The notes beneath the pieces were generated by a model, which ran no database searches, was not told the DNA's origin, and saw only the letters and a list, made by a program, of their open reading frames with translations. Source: Tepidanaerobacter acetatoxydans_A (GTDB lineage: Bacteria; Bacillota; Thermosediminibacteria; Thermosediminibacterales; Tepidanaerobacteraceae). From it: DNA of 43,295 bases. The DNA lies in contig JALHJR010000013.1 of NCBI GenBank assembly GCA_022840405.1, positions 1 to 43,295 on the forward strand, read 5' to 3'. Made by a program: the position numbers and the translations under genes. Below, one piece after another: positions 1 through 7,396 of this stretch (the stretch's first letter is position 1; each line of letters starts with the position of its first letter).

Positions 1-834
1 AAACTCTATTTATCTATTTTAGAAATGACTGAGTCTTTGAGCACAGAAACTTATTATAAATTCCTACAGTTTGCAGAAATGTCCGAAGATGAAAGAAAGG
101 TTCTTAAAAAAATAATTGAAGATGAATTAGACCATGAAAGCCTCTTTGAAAATCAGCAAAGCGCACTTCCTGTTGGTAATATCAGAGATTTTATCATGGG
201 AATGAACGATGGCCTTGTAGAGCTTTTAGGAGCCGTGACAGGTTTGTCGGCTGTATATCCGAACAATCCATTGTTTGTGGGAATAAACGGTTTAGTCGTA
301 GGCCTTGCAGGGGCGCTTTCAATGGCCATAGGCAGTTTTATCTCTGTGCGCTCCCAGCGCCAGGTAAATGAAGGTGTAAAAAAGAAACTGGAATTGTTGT
401 TTGGCGTTTCAAAAGATAGAGCTAAAAAAGAGTTAATAGATAAACTCGCGGAATCCGGCTTGCCTCAAGATGTAGGAAAAGAAGTAGCTGACAAAATAGG
501 TGAAAATCATGAATCAATGGTAAGTCTTCTTGTGGAAGAATCTAACGAAAACGAGATAAAATCGGGAATATTTACAGGAATTGCATATATCATAGGTGTT
601 GGTTTTCCTGTGATTCCTTACTTTATAATGGGTTCATCATTTGCTGCTTTAGGACTCTCTGCTCTCCTAGCAGCTTTGGCTTTGGCTAGTGTGGCTACTA
701 TCGTATCTGTTACAGCGGGAAATCCTAACATAAAGGGCAAAATAGCGGAGATGGTAATAACAGGTTTGGGGGCTGCTGCAATTTCCTATGTCTTTGGTCT
801 CTTGGTTCAAAATGTATTCGGCATCAGTGCATAA
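1..834 (+). CDS. VIT/CCC1-family metal transporter with ferritin-like N-terminal domain (5' partial)
   Basis: The reading frame is open from base 1, so the first ATG at 25 is probably internal and the gene starts before the window. The visible N-terminal part is acidic and helical and includes ELDHE, the second Ex2H-type motif of a rubrerythrin/ferritin-like domain. It is followed by the VIT1/CCC1 signature MNDGLVELLGAVTG and about four further hydrophobic segments up to the C-terminus. The family moves Fe(II) or Mn(II) across the membrane, and in the fused form the ferritin-like domain is thought to sense or deliver the metal. The gene ends at TAA and is followed by a strong terminator. The family call is firm; which metal it carries cannot be read from sequence. 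Confidence 0.85.
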   Translation, partial: KLYLSILEMTESLSTETYYKFLQFAEMSEDERKVLKKIIEDELDHESLFENQQSALPVGNIRDFIMGMNDGLVELLGAVTGLSAVYPNNPLFVGINGLVVGLAGALSMAIGSFISVRSQRQVNEGVKKKLELLFGVSKDRAKKELIDKLAESGLPQDVGKEVADKIGENHESMVSLLVEESNENEIKSGIFTGIAYIIGVGFPVIPYFIMGSSFAALGLSALLAALALASVATIVSVTAGNPNIKGKIAEMVITGLGAAAISYVFGLLVQNVFGISA

Positions 835-904
835 ATAAAATCACATCGAACAGAAAATTTCATAAAGGCTGTTGCCAAACTTTTATTTACAGATTCACAT
901 AATT

Positions 905-954
905 AAAAGCCATGCATGTAAGTAATAAAAAACTTTTTTACATGCATGGCTTTT
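905..954 (+). terminator. Rho-independent terminator after the VIT-family gene
   Basis: A perfect 16-bp stem (905-920 with 939-954) has an 18-nt T-rich loop. The right arm ends in TTTT and is followed by GATTTT. The left arm starts with AAAA, so it may also stop transcripts arriving from the minus strand. Confidence 0.8.
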
Positions 955-1027
955 GATTTTATACGGGGCTTTTATGTATGATTATGCAACGGCCCCGGTA
1001 TCCCTTTGCAAATTTGTAATTTGCAAC

Positions 1028-1285
1028 CTAATCGGAGCAAATCTCAAGACTCTTGGCTTTTACACCCGGTATAGAATTTAACTTATCTTCCAGGCTTTTA
1101 CGTTCGGCTTCGGTGCCGCCAAGCTGAAGCAGAACTAACCCTTCTTCTGAACAGGCATTATCCGTTTCATGCAGACCCAACCTCATTTTTATAATACAGC
1201 CGTGCTCTGTGAGGGTTTCCTGAACTTCACCGGCATTTTTTGAACGGTGGTTAATCAATACAGCCATTAGATTATAGCAGTTCAT
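1028..1285 (-). CDS. TM1266-type iron-only hydrogenase system putative regulator (ACT-like)
   Basis: This 85-residue protein resembles the small TM1266/NikR-C-terminal-like ACT-fold proteins found with [FeFe]-hydrogenase maturation genes. It starts with an AVLINHR-type first strand, continues with the EHGCIIKMRLGLHE section, and ends in the typical IPGVKAKSLEI strand. The fold is a ligand-binding ferredoxin-like domain and no DNA-binding domain is present. An upstream ATG at 1291 lies one base from the AGGGAGG Shine-Dalgarno, whereas the ATG at 1285 is 7 nt away, so 1285 is preferred. A sigma-A promoter lies at 1326-1355 with a Fur-type palindrome touching its -35. No hydrogenase genes are in the window. 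Confidence 0.7.
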   Translation of the reverse strand: MNCYNLMAVLINHRSKNAGEVQETLTEHGCIIKMRLGLHETDNACSEEGLVLLQLGGTEAERKSLEDKLNSIPGVKAKSLEICSD

Positions 1286-1325
1286 TTGCATACCTCCCTA
1301 ACTTCATACTTTATTCTATATAGAT

Positions 1326-1370
1326 ATTTTAGCATACTTACGAATAATTAGTCAATAATAATTATTATTA
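1326..1370 (-). promoter_or_regulatory. Promoter of the TM1266-type gene with adjoining Fur/PerR-type box
   Basis: On the minus strand, TTGACT (1355-1350) and TAAAAT (1331-1326) are separated by 18 nt. The 7-1-7 palindrome TAATAAT-T-ATTATTA at 1356-1370 directly abuts the -35. Its arms are identical to those of the box in front of the rubredoxin-like/perR genes (8773-8787). The region is AT-rich, so chance is possible. Confidence 0.55.
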
Positions 1371-1573
1371 AAAACAATACCAGTTCAAAAGGCAGCGTCC
1401 GAAACCTTTTTGGAAATGCATTATAAATATGGTAAAAGCAGTTTGCTGTGTTAAACTTAATATTTTTTAGTTTTTTTATGTTATTTTTTAGATTTTATTG
1501 ATATAATAGGTATGCAGCATAACTAATTTTAATTAATTATGTGCTTGATATGGAAAAGAAAGGATGTTGTCCC

Positions 1574-3121
1574 ATGGAGAATTTTTCTCTCCCCACAGCT
1601 ACAGGTGTAGCAGCTATTGGTCTTAAGACCGGCCTTATCTTTCCTAATGATGATATTGCTTCAATTACAACTGAAGCAGTAAAATCATTTGTAGAAGATA
1701 GGGACATTATTTGTGTTACTGAAGCGGTAGTAGCCCGTTCTCAAAATCGGTACATATCTTGTAGTGATTTAGCTAAAGATATTCAAAAGAAATTGAACTT
1801 AAAACCAAAAAGTACTTTAGCGGTTATCAGTCCCATTGCAAGCAGGAACCGGTTTGCCTTGGTATTAAAAGCACTGGCCATGGCTACACGCGGCGGAAAA
1901 GTTATTGTGCAGCTTGCGATGCCGCTGGATGAAGTAGGCAATCAGGTTATGGATGAAGAATTTGCTACAACGCGAATCCGATTGAAAAAGGTTTTAAAAA
2001 GCCTTAGAGAGGCAAGAGAGAATACGCCACAGCTAAATGTCCTTATACGGGAGATTATAGCTGCTTTAAAATTACAAGAATTAGGTTACAATATTTTGAG
2101 CATACGAAAGATTACCGGAACAGGTATTGCAGATTTAACGGTGAGAACTCCGGAAGGTAAGCTGGCTGTAGCTGAGGTTACCTTTGCTAATTTGGAAAAA
2201 GCCAAGAAAAAGGCCGTTGAGATTAAGCAAGATGTGAACGGGGCGGAGCAGGCAATGGTAATTGCCGTTGACTTAGGCCACCATAAGATTGTTATGGCGG
2301 ATGCCGAAACTACTGATGAAGCAAAAACTTATGACTTTGGTTCACAGTTGGAAAGCTATCATGATCCTGATGTTGTTTATATCAATGAACTGGAAAATAT
2401 TAAATTTTCCCATCCTATTACAGGTATTGATTATAGAGATTTGTATATTGAGATGATCGAGGCAGGTGATGCCGAAGGCGAAGTGCTGTTTACCAATAAT
2501 CCGCTAAAGGTTTATGATCGCGGATATATTAACGGTGTATGCATTTCAGCGGTTCATGAACGTGATAAGCTGAAGGAGTTATTTACATCTTTTGGTGCCA
2601 TGGTTCCTGTTTTGACATTGCAGGATATAGGACCAGGGCCATGGGGTGTGATTGGTTCCAACGTTTCTGATTTTGAAAAGGGCATACTTAAACTGCTGCC
2701 TGGCGATGCCGACGGTACCGCTGAAAATATCAAAACTAAGATTAGAGAAGTTAGCGGTAAAGATGTAGAGGTGTTGATTTTTGGAGATGGTGCTTACAAA
2801 GACCCGGATACAGGAATATATGAAATGGCAGACCCACATCCGGCTATTGGAGTAAGCAGCGGCCTTAAGAGTGCTGCCCTTAGGACAGGTAGTAAACTTA
2901 AGCTTCAGGTTGATACATTATATAACCAAGGTTACTCTAGGGAAGATATTGAAAATATGTTAAAAAATAAACAGAATAAAATCACTAAAGAAAGCTTAGG
3001 CACTACTCCCAGAAGTGTAACCAGTATTGTAGCCACATTAGCTGACTTAGTAGCGGGGTCTGCGGATGCCGGAACACCTATTGTGCTTGTTCGCGGATTC
3101 CAATATTCTAGAGCAAATTAA
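1574..3121 (+). CDS. Coenzyme F420-0:L-glutamate ligase (CofE)-like protein with internal insertion
   Basis: The first 110 residues of this 515-residue protein follow the CofE/F420_ligase pattern (FPNDDIASITTEAVKSF, then DRDIICVTEAVVARSQNRY). The C-terminal half carries the glycine-rich block (TLQDIGPGPWGVIGSNVSD, FGDGAYKDP, DPHPAIG). Stand-alone CofE enzymes are about 250 residues. Here about 115 residues (roughly 128-245) interrupt the family sequence and contain GIADLTVRTPEGK...AVAEVTF, which looks like a degenerate nuclease-fold core. No F420 biosynthesis genes are nearby, so the substrate may not be F420. The ATG at 1574 has AAAGGA 9 nt upstream and is preferred over the ATG at 1541. A possible TATAAT is at 1502-1507. 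Confidence 0.7.
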   Translation: MENFSLPTATGVAAIGLKTGLIFPNDDIASITTEAVKSFVEDRDIICVTEAVVARSQNRYISCSDLAKDIQKKLNLKPKSTLAVISPIASRNRFALVLKALAMATRGGKVIVQLAMPLDEVGNQVMDEEFATTRIRLKKVLKSLREARENTPQLNVLIREIIAALKLQELGYNILSIRKITGTGIADLTVRTPEGKLAVAEVTFANLEKAKKKAVEIKQDVNGAEQAMVIAVDLGHHKIVMADAETTDEAKTYDFGSQLESYHDPDVVYINELENIKFSHPITGIDYRDLYIEMIEAGDAEGEVLFTNNPLKVYDRGYINGVCISAVHERDKLKELFTSFGAMVPVLTLQDIGPGPWGVIGSNVSDFEKGILKLLPGDADGTAENIKTKIREVSGKDVEVLIFGDGAYKDPDTGIYEMADPHPAIGVSSGLKSAALRTGSKLKLQVDTLYNQGYSREDIENMLKNKQNKITKESLGTTPRSVTSIVATLADLVAGSADAGTPIVLVRGFQYSRAN

Positions 3122-3132
3122 ACTGTATTTTT

Positions 3133-3197
3133 AAAACTCATCTCCCGCATAGCCGTGTAAATAAATGGTTATAATTTCTAGTAAGGAGATGAGTTTT
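3133..3197 (+). promoter_or_regulatory. Perfect 13-bp inverted repeat covering the yaaL ribosome binding site
   Basis: The left arm AAAACTCATCTCC (3133-3145) is an exact reverse complement of GGAGATGAGTTTT (3185-3197). The right arm ends directly before the yaaL ATG at 3198 and contains its Shine-Dalgarno GGAG. A TATAAT lies in the loop at 3170-3175; a start about 7 nt further on would leave out the left arm. The arrangement suggests translation of yaaL is blocked on read-through mRNA. Confidence 0.6.
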
Positions 3198-3476
3198 ATG
3201 ATAAAAGACGATATTTTAAACATTTTTTCGAAACTGCCTTATCGGTTACTTTCGGACAATGATGATGAAACCATAGAAACACCGAAAATACGGCTTTCTG
3301 ATGAAATCAGGAAGGCCTATGAAGAATGGATTCAGGCTCAAAAATATTTTCAGTGTGTTTTAGATCCCGAACTGGTAGATTACGCAATTTTTACAGAAGA
3401 GGCTGCTCGAAGGAAGTATATCTATCTTTTAAACAAAGCAAAAAATGAAGGTATAAATATAGAAGAGCTAAAATAG
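3198..3476 (+). CDS. yaaL: YaaL family protein (DUF2508)
   Basis: This is a 92-residue soluble, charged protein with no cysteines except one near the middle. It matches the DUF2508/YaaL pattern of a central helix with a W-x-x-A-Q-x-Y/F motif (EEWIQAQKYFQCVLDPELVDYAIF) followed by a basic helix. Its position directly before bofA is the classical recR-yaaL-bofA arrangement of Firmicutes, although recR is not in the preceding position here. The function is unknown. The start at 3198 is preferred over the ATG at 3165 because AAGGAG lies 9 nt upstream. The ribosome binding site lies inside one arm of a perfect inverted repeat. Confidence 0.8.
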   Translation: MIKDDILNIFSKLPYRLLSDNDDETIETPKIRLSDEIRKAYEEWIQAQKYFQCVLDPELVDYAIFTEEAARRKYIYLLNKAKNEGINIEELK

Positions 3477-3511
3477 CATAGTAAAAAAAGACAATGGGGG
3501 GTGTAGAAAAG

Positions 3512-3784
3512 TTGCAGATAGATTTGGCTGCAGTCCTAGCTTATGCTTTTGGTCTTTTGCTGCTGTACATAGTTGGCCGGATTCTAATCATACCCCTGAA
3601 AATTGTATTAAAGCTCATGTACAACGCTCTTATCGGTGGAGTTGTTTTATTGCTGTTGAACGTTTTCGGAGGATATATAGGCCTTCATATAGCTTTAAAT
3701 CCGATAACAGCACTTGTGGTAGGTTTTTTGGGTGTGCCAGGGGTTGTAATGCTGCTGGTTCTGCAATACATACTGGCGGGGTGA
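3512..3784 (+). CDS. bofA: Pro-sigma-K processing inhibitor BofA
   Basis: This is a 90-residue hydrophobic protein with two clear membrane segments, one near residues 5-20 and one in the glycine-rich C-terminal half (NPITALVVGFLGVPGVVMLL), which matches BofA. In B. subtilis BofA sits in the outer forespore membrane and, with SpoIVFA, restrains the SpoIVFB protease until pro-sigma-K is to be cleaved. Its presence implies an endospore-forming lineage. The proposed start is TTG at 3512, 8 nt after GGGGGGTG. The upstream ATG at 3494 overlaps that Shine-Dalgarno and has none of its own. Confidence 0.82.
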   Translation: MQIDLAAVLAYAFGLLLLYIVGRILIIPLKIVLKLMYNALIGGVVLLLLNVFGGYIGLHIALNPITALVVGFLGVPGVVMLLVLQYILAG

Positions 3785-3799
3785 AGTGTGCAATTTTAA

Positions 3800-3832
3800 A
3801 AGGGGCCGGTCTTGCGAGCTCCTTGTTTTTTT
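3800..3832 (+). terminator. Terminator after bofA
   Basis: The stem AAGGGGC/GCTCCTT (3800-3806 with 3818-3824, one G-U pair) has an 11-nt loop and is followed by TGTTTTTTT. Confidence 0.7.
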
Positions 3833-3880
3833 AAATAAAATATTATTAAAAAATTTTATCATTTAATGCCTTAGAATATC

Positions 3881-3909
3881 TTGACCACTTTTAAGCAGTC
3901 TGTTATACT
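3881..3909 (+). promoter_or_regulatory. Sigma-A promoter of the por operon
   Basis: TTGACC (3881-3886) and TATACT (3904-3909) are separated by 17 nt. The predicted transcription start near 3916 would leave a leader of about 255 nt before porC. Confidence 0.65.
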
Positions 3910-3918
3910 TAAAAAGAA

Positions 3919-4172
3919 ATAACTGTTATAGTTATTAGTATCTTAAAAATCATATTACATATAATCTGTACCAGGTAAGAGAAGTACATGTATTATAACA
4001 GTTTTTGTTTTACACATCTCTAATATAACAGTTTTTAATTTGTCAAGTAAAACCAAATACTGTTTTTTTAAGTTTAGTTTTATAAAAGCGGTATTTAACT
4101 AGATGTTTATGTGTAATATTGTTTTTTTTAGGTAAAATATAATATGATATTCATATGAAGGGAGGATTTTTC
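3919..4172 (+). promoter_or_regulatory. Long structured leader or operator region of porCDAB
   Basis: This 254-nt non-coding stretch contains a 17-bp palindrome ATAACT-GTTAT-AGTTAT at 3919-3935, just after the predicted transcription start. The decamer AACTGTTATA (3921-3930) has exact reverse complements at 3994-4003 and 4024-4033, and each complement runs into a T-run (GTTTTTGTTTT and GTTTTTAATTT). The upstream arm could therefore form either of two terminator-like hairpins. The rest is AT-rich with a possible second -10 (TATAAT, 4138-4143). I do not recognise a known riboswitch or T-box here. Confidence 0.5.
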
Positions 4173-4751
4173 ATGTCAGAAAAAGTACTGGAAATCCGCT
4201 GGCATGGGCGAGGCGGACAAGGAGCTAAAACTGCAGCCTTAATGCTTGCGGAAACCGTGGCTCAAATGGGAAAGTATGTTCAAGGCTTTCCTGAATACGG
4301 TCCAGAGCGAATGGGAGCACCTATTCTTGCATTTAATAGAATAAGTGATGAGCCCATTCATATTCATTCAAATGTAATTAACCCGGATATTGTGATTGTA
4401 TTAGATGCGACTTTATTAGGGGAAAAAGTTACTGCTGGGGTGCCTGAAGATGGAATCTATATTGTAAATACCACAAAAACTCCACAGGAAGTAAGAAAGA
4501 AGCTCAATATAAAAGGTGGTAAAATATTTACTGTTGATGCCAACCAGATTTCATTAGACACCATTGGCAGAGTCATTCCCAATACACCGTTAATGGGAGC
4601 TTTTGTAAAGGCTACCGGTCTTATGTCCTATGATGAGTTCATCAAAAATGTAAAGGGTGAGCTTGAGAAGAAATTTAAGACTAAGCCTGAAGTTATAGCA
4701 GGCAACATAAAAGCTATAGAAAGGGCTTATCAGGAGGTGAAGGGCGAATGA
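4173..4751 (+). CDS. porC: Pyruvate:ferredoxin oxidoreductase, gamma subunit
   Basis: This 192-residue protein opens with the gamma-subunit signature RWHGRGGQGAKTAALMLAE, followed by GFPEYGPERMGAPILAFNRI, which are typical of 2-oxoacid:acceptor oxidoreductase gamma chains. With the next three genes it forms a four-subunit enzyme of the PorCDAB type known from Thermotoga and archaea. The enzyme oxidatively decarboxylates pyruvate to acetyl-CoA and reduces ferredoxin in the cytoplasm. The ATG at 4173 is preceded by AAGGGAGG at 7 nt, while the ATG at 4155 has no ribosome binding site. The operon is tightly packed, with 4-nt and 11-nt overlaps downstream. A close 2-oxoisovalerate oxidoreductase cannot be fully excluded. 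Confidence 0.9.
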   Translation: MSEKVLEIRWHGRGGQGAKTAALMLAETVAQMGKYVQGFPEYGPERMGAPILAFNRISDEPIHIHSNVINPDIVIVLDATLLGEKVTAGVPEDGIYIVNTTKTPQEVRKKLNIKGGKIFTVDANQISLDTIGRVIPNTPLMGAFVKATGLMSYDEFIKNVKGELEKKFKTKPEVIAGNIKAIERAYQEVKGE

Positions 4752-5116
4752 CACCCAGTGATAAAAATTTGAGTCAGTGCTGTTCGAATAAATGCATAAG
4801 CCCTGATATGAATTGGAAAGAACTAACAAAAGCAGGTAATATATACACACCGGGAAATGCCGGTACATATGAAACCGGTGATTGGCGTACCATCAGGCCC
4901 GTTTGGAATGATGAGCGCTGCATACATTGTTTAATCTGCTGGCGATATTGCCCGGATGCTTCAATAATTTCTACCGGCGGGAAATTCGATTCATTTGATT
5001 ATAAACACTGTAAGGGCTGCGGCATTTGTGCTAATGTTTGTCCTACACATGCTATTGAAATGATTTCTGAAGACGAAATAGAAAAGCAGAAGGAGGTAAA
5101 AAAAGATGAAGAATAA
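4748..5116 (+). CDS. porD: Pyruvate:ferredoxin oxidoreductase, delta subunit (2x[4Fe-4S] ferredoxin)
   Basis: This 122-residue protein has two CxxCxxCxxxCP cluster motifs (Cys58/61/64/68 and Cys88/91/94/98) that carry two [4Fe-4S] clusters. They pass electrons from the thiamine-bound intermediate in PorAB to external ferredoxin. The start overlaps the porC stop by four bases (ATGA), implying translational coupling, and AGGAGG lies in the porC end. The first 50 residues precede the ferredoxin domain and contain three additional cysteines (11, 12 and 16) outside the two cluster motifs, with no assignable role. Confidence 0.9.
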   Translation: MTPSDKNLSQCCSNKCISPDMNWKELTKAGNIYTPGNAGTYETGDWRTIRPVWNDERCIHCLICWRYCPDASIISTGGKFDSFDYKHCKGCGICANVCPTHAIEMISEDEIEKQKEVKKDEE

Positions 5117-6287
5117 GATTGCTTTGACCGGAAATGAAGCTGTTGCTCAGGCTATGAGACAGATAAATCCGGATGTAGTTGCAGCTTATCCAATAACTCC
5201 TTCTACGGAAGTTGTTCAGATGTTTTCCTCCTTTGTGGCCAATGGTAAGGTAGATACGGAATTTGTCACAGTTGAAAGTGAACATAGTGCTATGAGTGCT
5301 ACCATGGGTGCATCAGCGGCCGGAGCCAGGGCTATGACTTGTACATCAAGCCAGGGTCTAGCTTATATGTTTGAGGTAGTATATATAGCTGCTTCTATGA
5401 GACTTCCAATTGTATTTCCCGTAGCCAACAGAGCTGTGAGCGGTCCTATCAATATCCACTGTGATCACAGTGATGCTATGGGAATTAAGCAAGCAGGCGT
5501 AATACAATTGTTTTCAGAAAATGCTCAAGAAGCTTATGACAATATGATACAGGCAATCCGTATTGCTGAGCATCCGGATGTGCAATTGCCTGTCAGTGTA
5601 AACTATGACGGATTTATTACCAGCCATGCTTTAGACGTGCTGGAAATACTGGATGATGAAACTGTCAGAAACTTTATCGGTGTATATAAGCCGCATGAAG
5701 CCTTATTAAATGTAAATAAACCCGTATCAATGGGCAACTTTGACATGTATGATTATTACTTTGAACACAAGTACCAGCAGGTAGCAGCTATGGAAGCTGC
5801 AAAAAAGGTAATCGAAGAAGTCGGCAAAGAGTATGCAAAAATTTCTGGCAGGAATTATGGTCTGGTTGATGCGTACAAGCTTGATGATGCTGATATGGCT
5901 GTAGTAGTAATGAACTCTGCGGCGGGCAGCTCTAAAGGAGTTTGTGATGAGCTCAGAGCTAAAGGACTTAAAGTAGGCGTATTAAAACCAAGAGCATTCA
6001 GACCATTCCCGCATGAAGCTGTCGCTGACGCACTAAAGGGCGTAAAAGCAGTAGCGGTTCTTGACAGAGCAGAAACCTTCTCTACACTGGGAGGGCCTAT
6101 GTTTGCCGATGTAAGAAACTCTCTCTATGATTTAAAAAATGATATTAAGGTAGTAAACTATGTGTATGGTCTTGGCGGCAGAGATTTGCGACTGGAAGAT
6201 GTTGAGCAGATATACAGCGATCTTGATGACATCATCAAGACAGGAAAAGTTGATAATTTTGTAAGATATTTAGGACTTAGAGAATAG
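5106..6287 (+). CDS. porA: Pyruvate:ferredoxin oxidoreductase, alpha subunit
   Basis: At 393 residues this has the usual length for a separate alpha chain. The N-terminal pyrimidine-binding domain shows NPDVVAAYPITPSTEVVQ, VESEHSAMSATMGASAAGAR and RAVSGPINIHCDHSDAMG, all very close to PorA proteins. The C-terminal half has the transketolase-C-like section (GVLKPRAFRPFP, AVLDRAETFS). The start overlaps the porD end by 11 nt and has AGGAGG with good spacing. Pyruvate as substrate is inferred from similarity to characterised PorA rather than from substrate-pocket residues. Confidence 0.9.
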   Translation: MKNKIALTGNEAVAQAMRQINPDVVAAYPITPSTEVVQMFSSFVANGKVDTEFVTVESEHSAMSATMGASAAGARAMTCTSSQGLAYMFEVVYIAASMRLPIVFPVANRAVSGPINIHCDHSDAMGIKQAGVIQLFSENAQEAYDNMIQAIRIAEHPDVQLPVSVNYDGFITSHALDVLEILDDETVRNFIGVYKPHEALLNVNKPVSMGNFDMYDYYFEHKYQQVAAMEAAKKVIEEVGKEYAKISGRNYGLVDAYKLDDADMAVVVMNSAAGSSKGVCDELRAKGLKVGVLKPRAFRPFPHEAVADALKGVKAVAVLDRAETFSTLGGPMFADVRNSLYDLKNDIKVVNYVYGLGGRDLRLEDVEQIYSDLDDIIKTGKVDNFVRYLGLRE

Positions 6288-6298
6288 GAGGTGCAATG

Positions 6299-7246
6299 AT
6301 GGCTACATTAAAAGAACTTGCTCAAGTTGAAGAAAGATTTGTCGGGGGTCATAGGCTTTGTGCCGGATGCGGTCATGGTATTTCAGTGCGCATGGTTTTA
6401 AATGCCCTGGGAAACGATGAAAATGTGGTAGTAGGTTGTGCCACAGGCTGCCTTGAAGTTGCCTCCACAATATATCCATATACGGCATGGAATTGTTCCT
6501 TTATACACAACGCATTTGAAAATGCTGCTGCTACCATCAGTGGTGTAGAAGCTGCATATAGATCATTAAAGAAACAGGGTAAATTGAAGGATGACTTTAA
6601 ATTTGTGGCCTTCGGTGGTGACGGCGGGACTTATGATATAGGCTTGCAGTCACTTTCAGGTGCTATGGAGCGAGGCCATAAGATGGTATATGTCTGCCTT
6701 GATAACGGTGCTTATATGAATACCGGTATTCAGCGTTCAAGCGCGACACCTATAGGTGCCGATACTACTACGAGCCCAGCCGGAAAGGTTATTCCCGGAA
6801 AACAGCAGCCGCGCAAGGACTTAGCAGCCTTAATAGCAGCACATAATATACCATATGTGGCTCAGACAGCAATAAGCAATTGGCAGGATGTGCATAAAAA
6901 GGCAAAGAAGGCCTTTGAAGTTGACGGCCCGGCGTTTATCAATATTTTATCACCTTGCCCGCGAGGATGGAGGTACAACACTCCGGATATTGTGGACTTG
7001 GTTAAAAAAGCTGTTGAAACACGTTTTTGGCCTCTTTATGAGGTGGAAGACGGTAAGTGGAAACTTAATAGTAAACCGAAGAAATATGTATCTGTTGAAG
7101 AGTTTTTAAAACCTCAAGGAAGGTTTAAACATGTATTTGCACCGGGTAATGAAGATTTGCTAAAGCGCATTCAAGAGGAAGTAGACAAACAGTGGCTTGC
7201 TCTTCTTGAACGTTGTGGCGAAGAACCTGAATTACCTCCACGTTAA
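6299..7246 (+). CDS. porB: Pyruvate:ferredoxin oxidoreductase, beta subunit (TPP-binding)
   Basis: This 315-residue protein carries the proximal cluster cysteines (CAGCGHG near the N-terminus and GCATGC about 30 residues later). It also has the thiamine diphosphate/Mg motif GGDGGTYDIG followed by DNGAYMNTG. SPCPRGWRYNT is typical of PorB and likely belongs to the fourth cluster-ligand region. Two adjacent ATGs exist. AGGAGG is 4 nt from 6296 and 7 nt from 6299, so 6299 is preferred. The stop is followed after a short gap by a long perfect terminator hairpin that closes the operon. Confidence 0.92.
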   Translation: MATLKELAQVEERFVGGHRLCAGCGHGISVRMVLNALGNDENVVVGCATGCLEVASTIYPYTAWNCSFIHNAFENAAATISGVEAAYRSLKKQGKLKDDFKFVAFGGDGGTYDIGLQSLSGAMERGHKMVYVCLDNGAYMNTGIQRSSATPIGADTTTSPAGKVIPGKQQPRKDLAALIAAHNIPYVAQTAISNWQDVHKKAKKAFEVDGPAFINILSPCPRGWRYNTPDIVDLVKKAVETRFWPLYEVEDGKWKLNSKPKKYVSVEEFLKPQGRFKHVFAPGNEDLLKRIQEEVDKQWLALLERCGEEPELPPR

Positions 7247-7278
7247 TTTTTTTAAACCCCTTCACACTTAAAAACTTA

Positions 7279-7324
7279 AATAAATCCCGTATTACTACTG
7301 GTTTGAAGTAATACGGGATTTATT
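7279..7324 (+). terminator. Terminator of the por operon
   Basis: A perfect 18-bp stem (7279-7296 with 7307-7324) has a 10-nt loop. The 3' side is T-rich and followed by ATTTCGTT. It is very stable although the terminal T-run is short. Confidence 0.75.
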
Positions 7325-7396
7325 ATTTCGTTCAACAAAATCGAATTTTACTAATAAGCTATATATAAAAGTGTGTATTTATGAGGGGGTGTGAAG

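Noticed and set aside
1006..1026. Perfect 9-bp hairpin TTGCAAATT/AATTTGCAA directly after the stop of the TM1266-type gene
   Set aside because: It has a 3-nt loop, is AT-rich and lacks a T-run on the minus strand, so I do not call it a terminator.
3494..3511. ATG start for bofA at 3494
   Set aside because: It overlaps the Shine-Dalgarno of the TTG start and has no ribosome binding site of its own.
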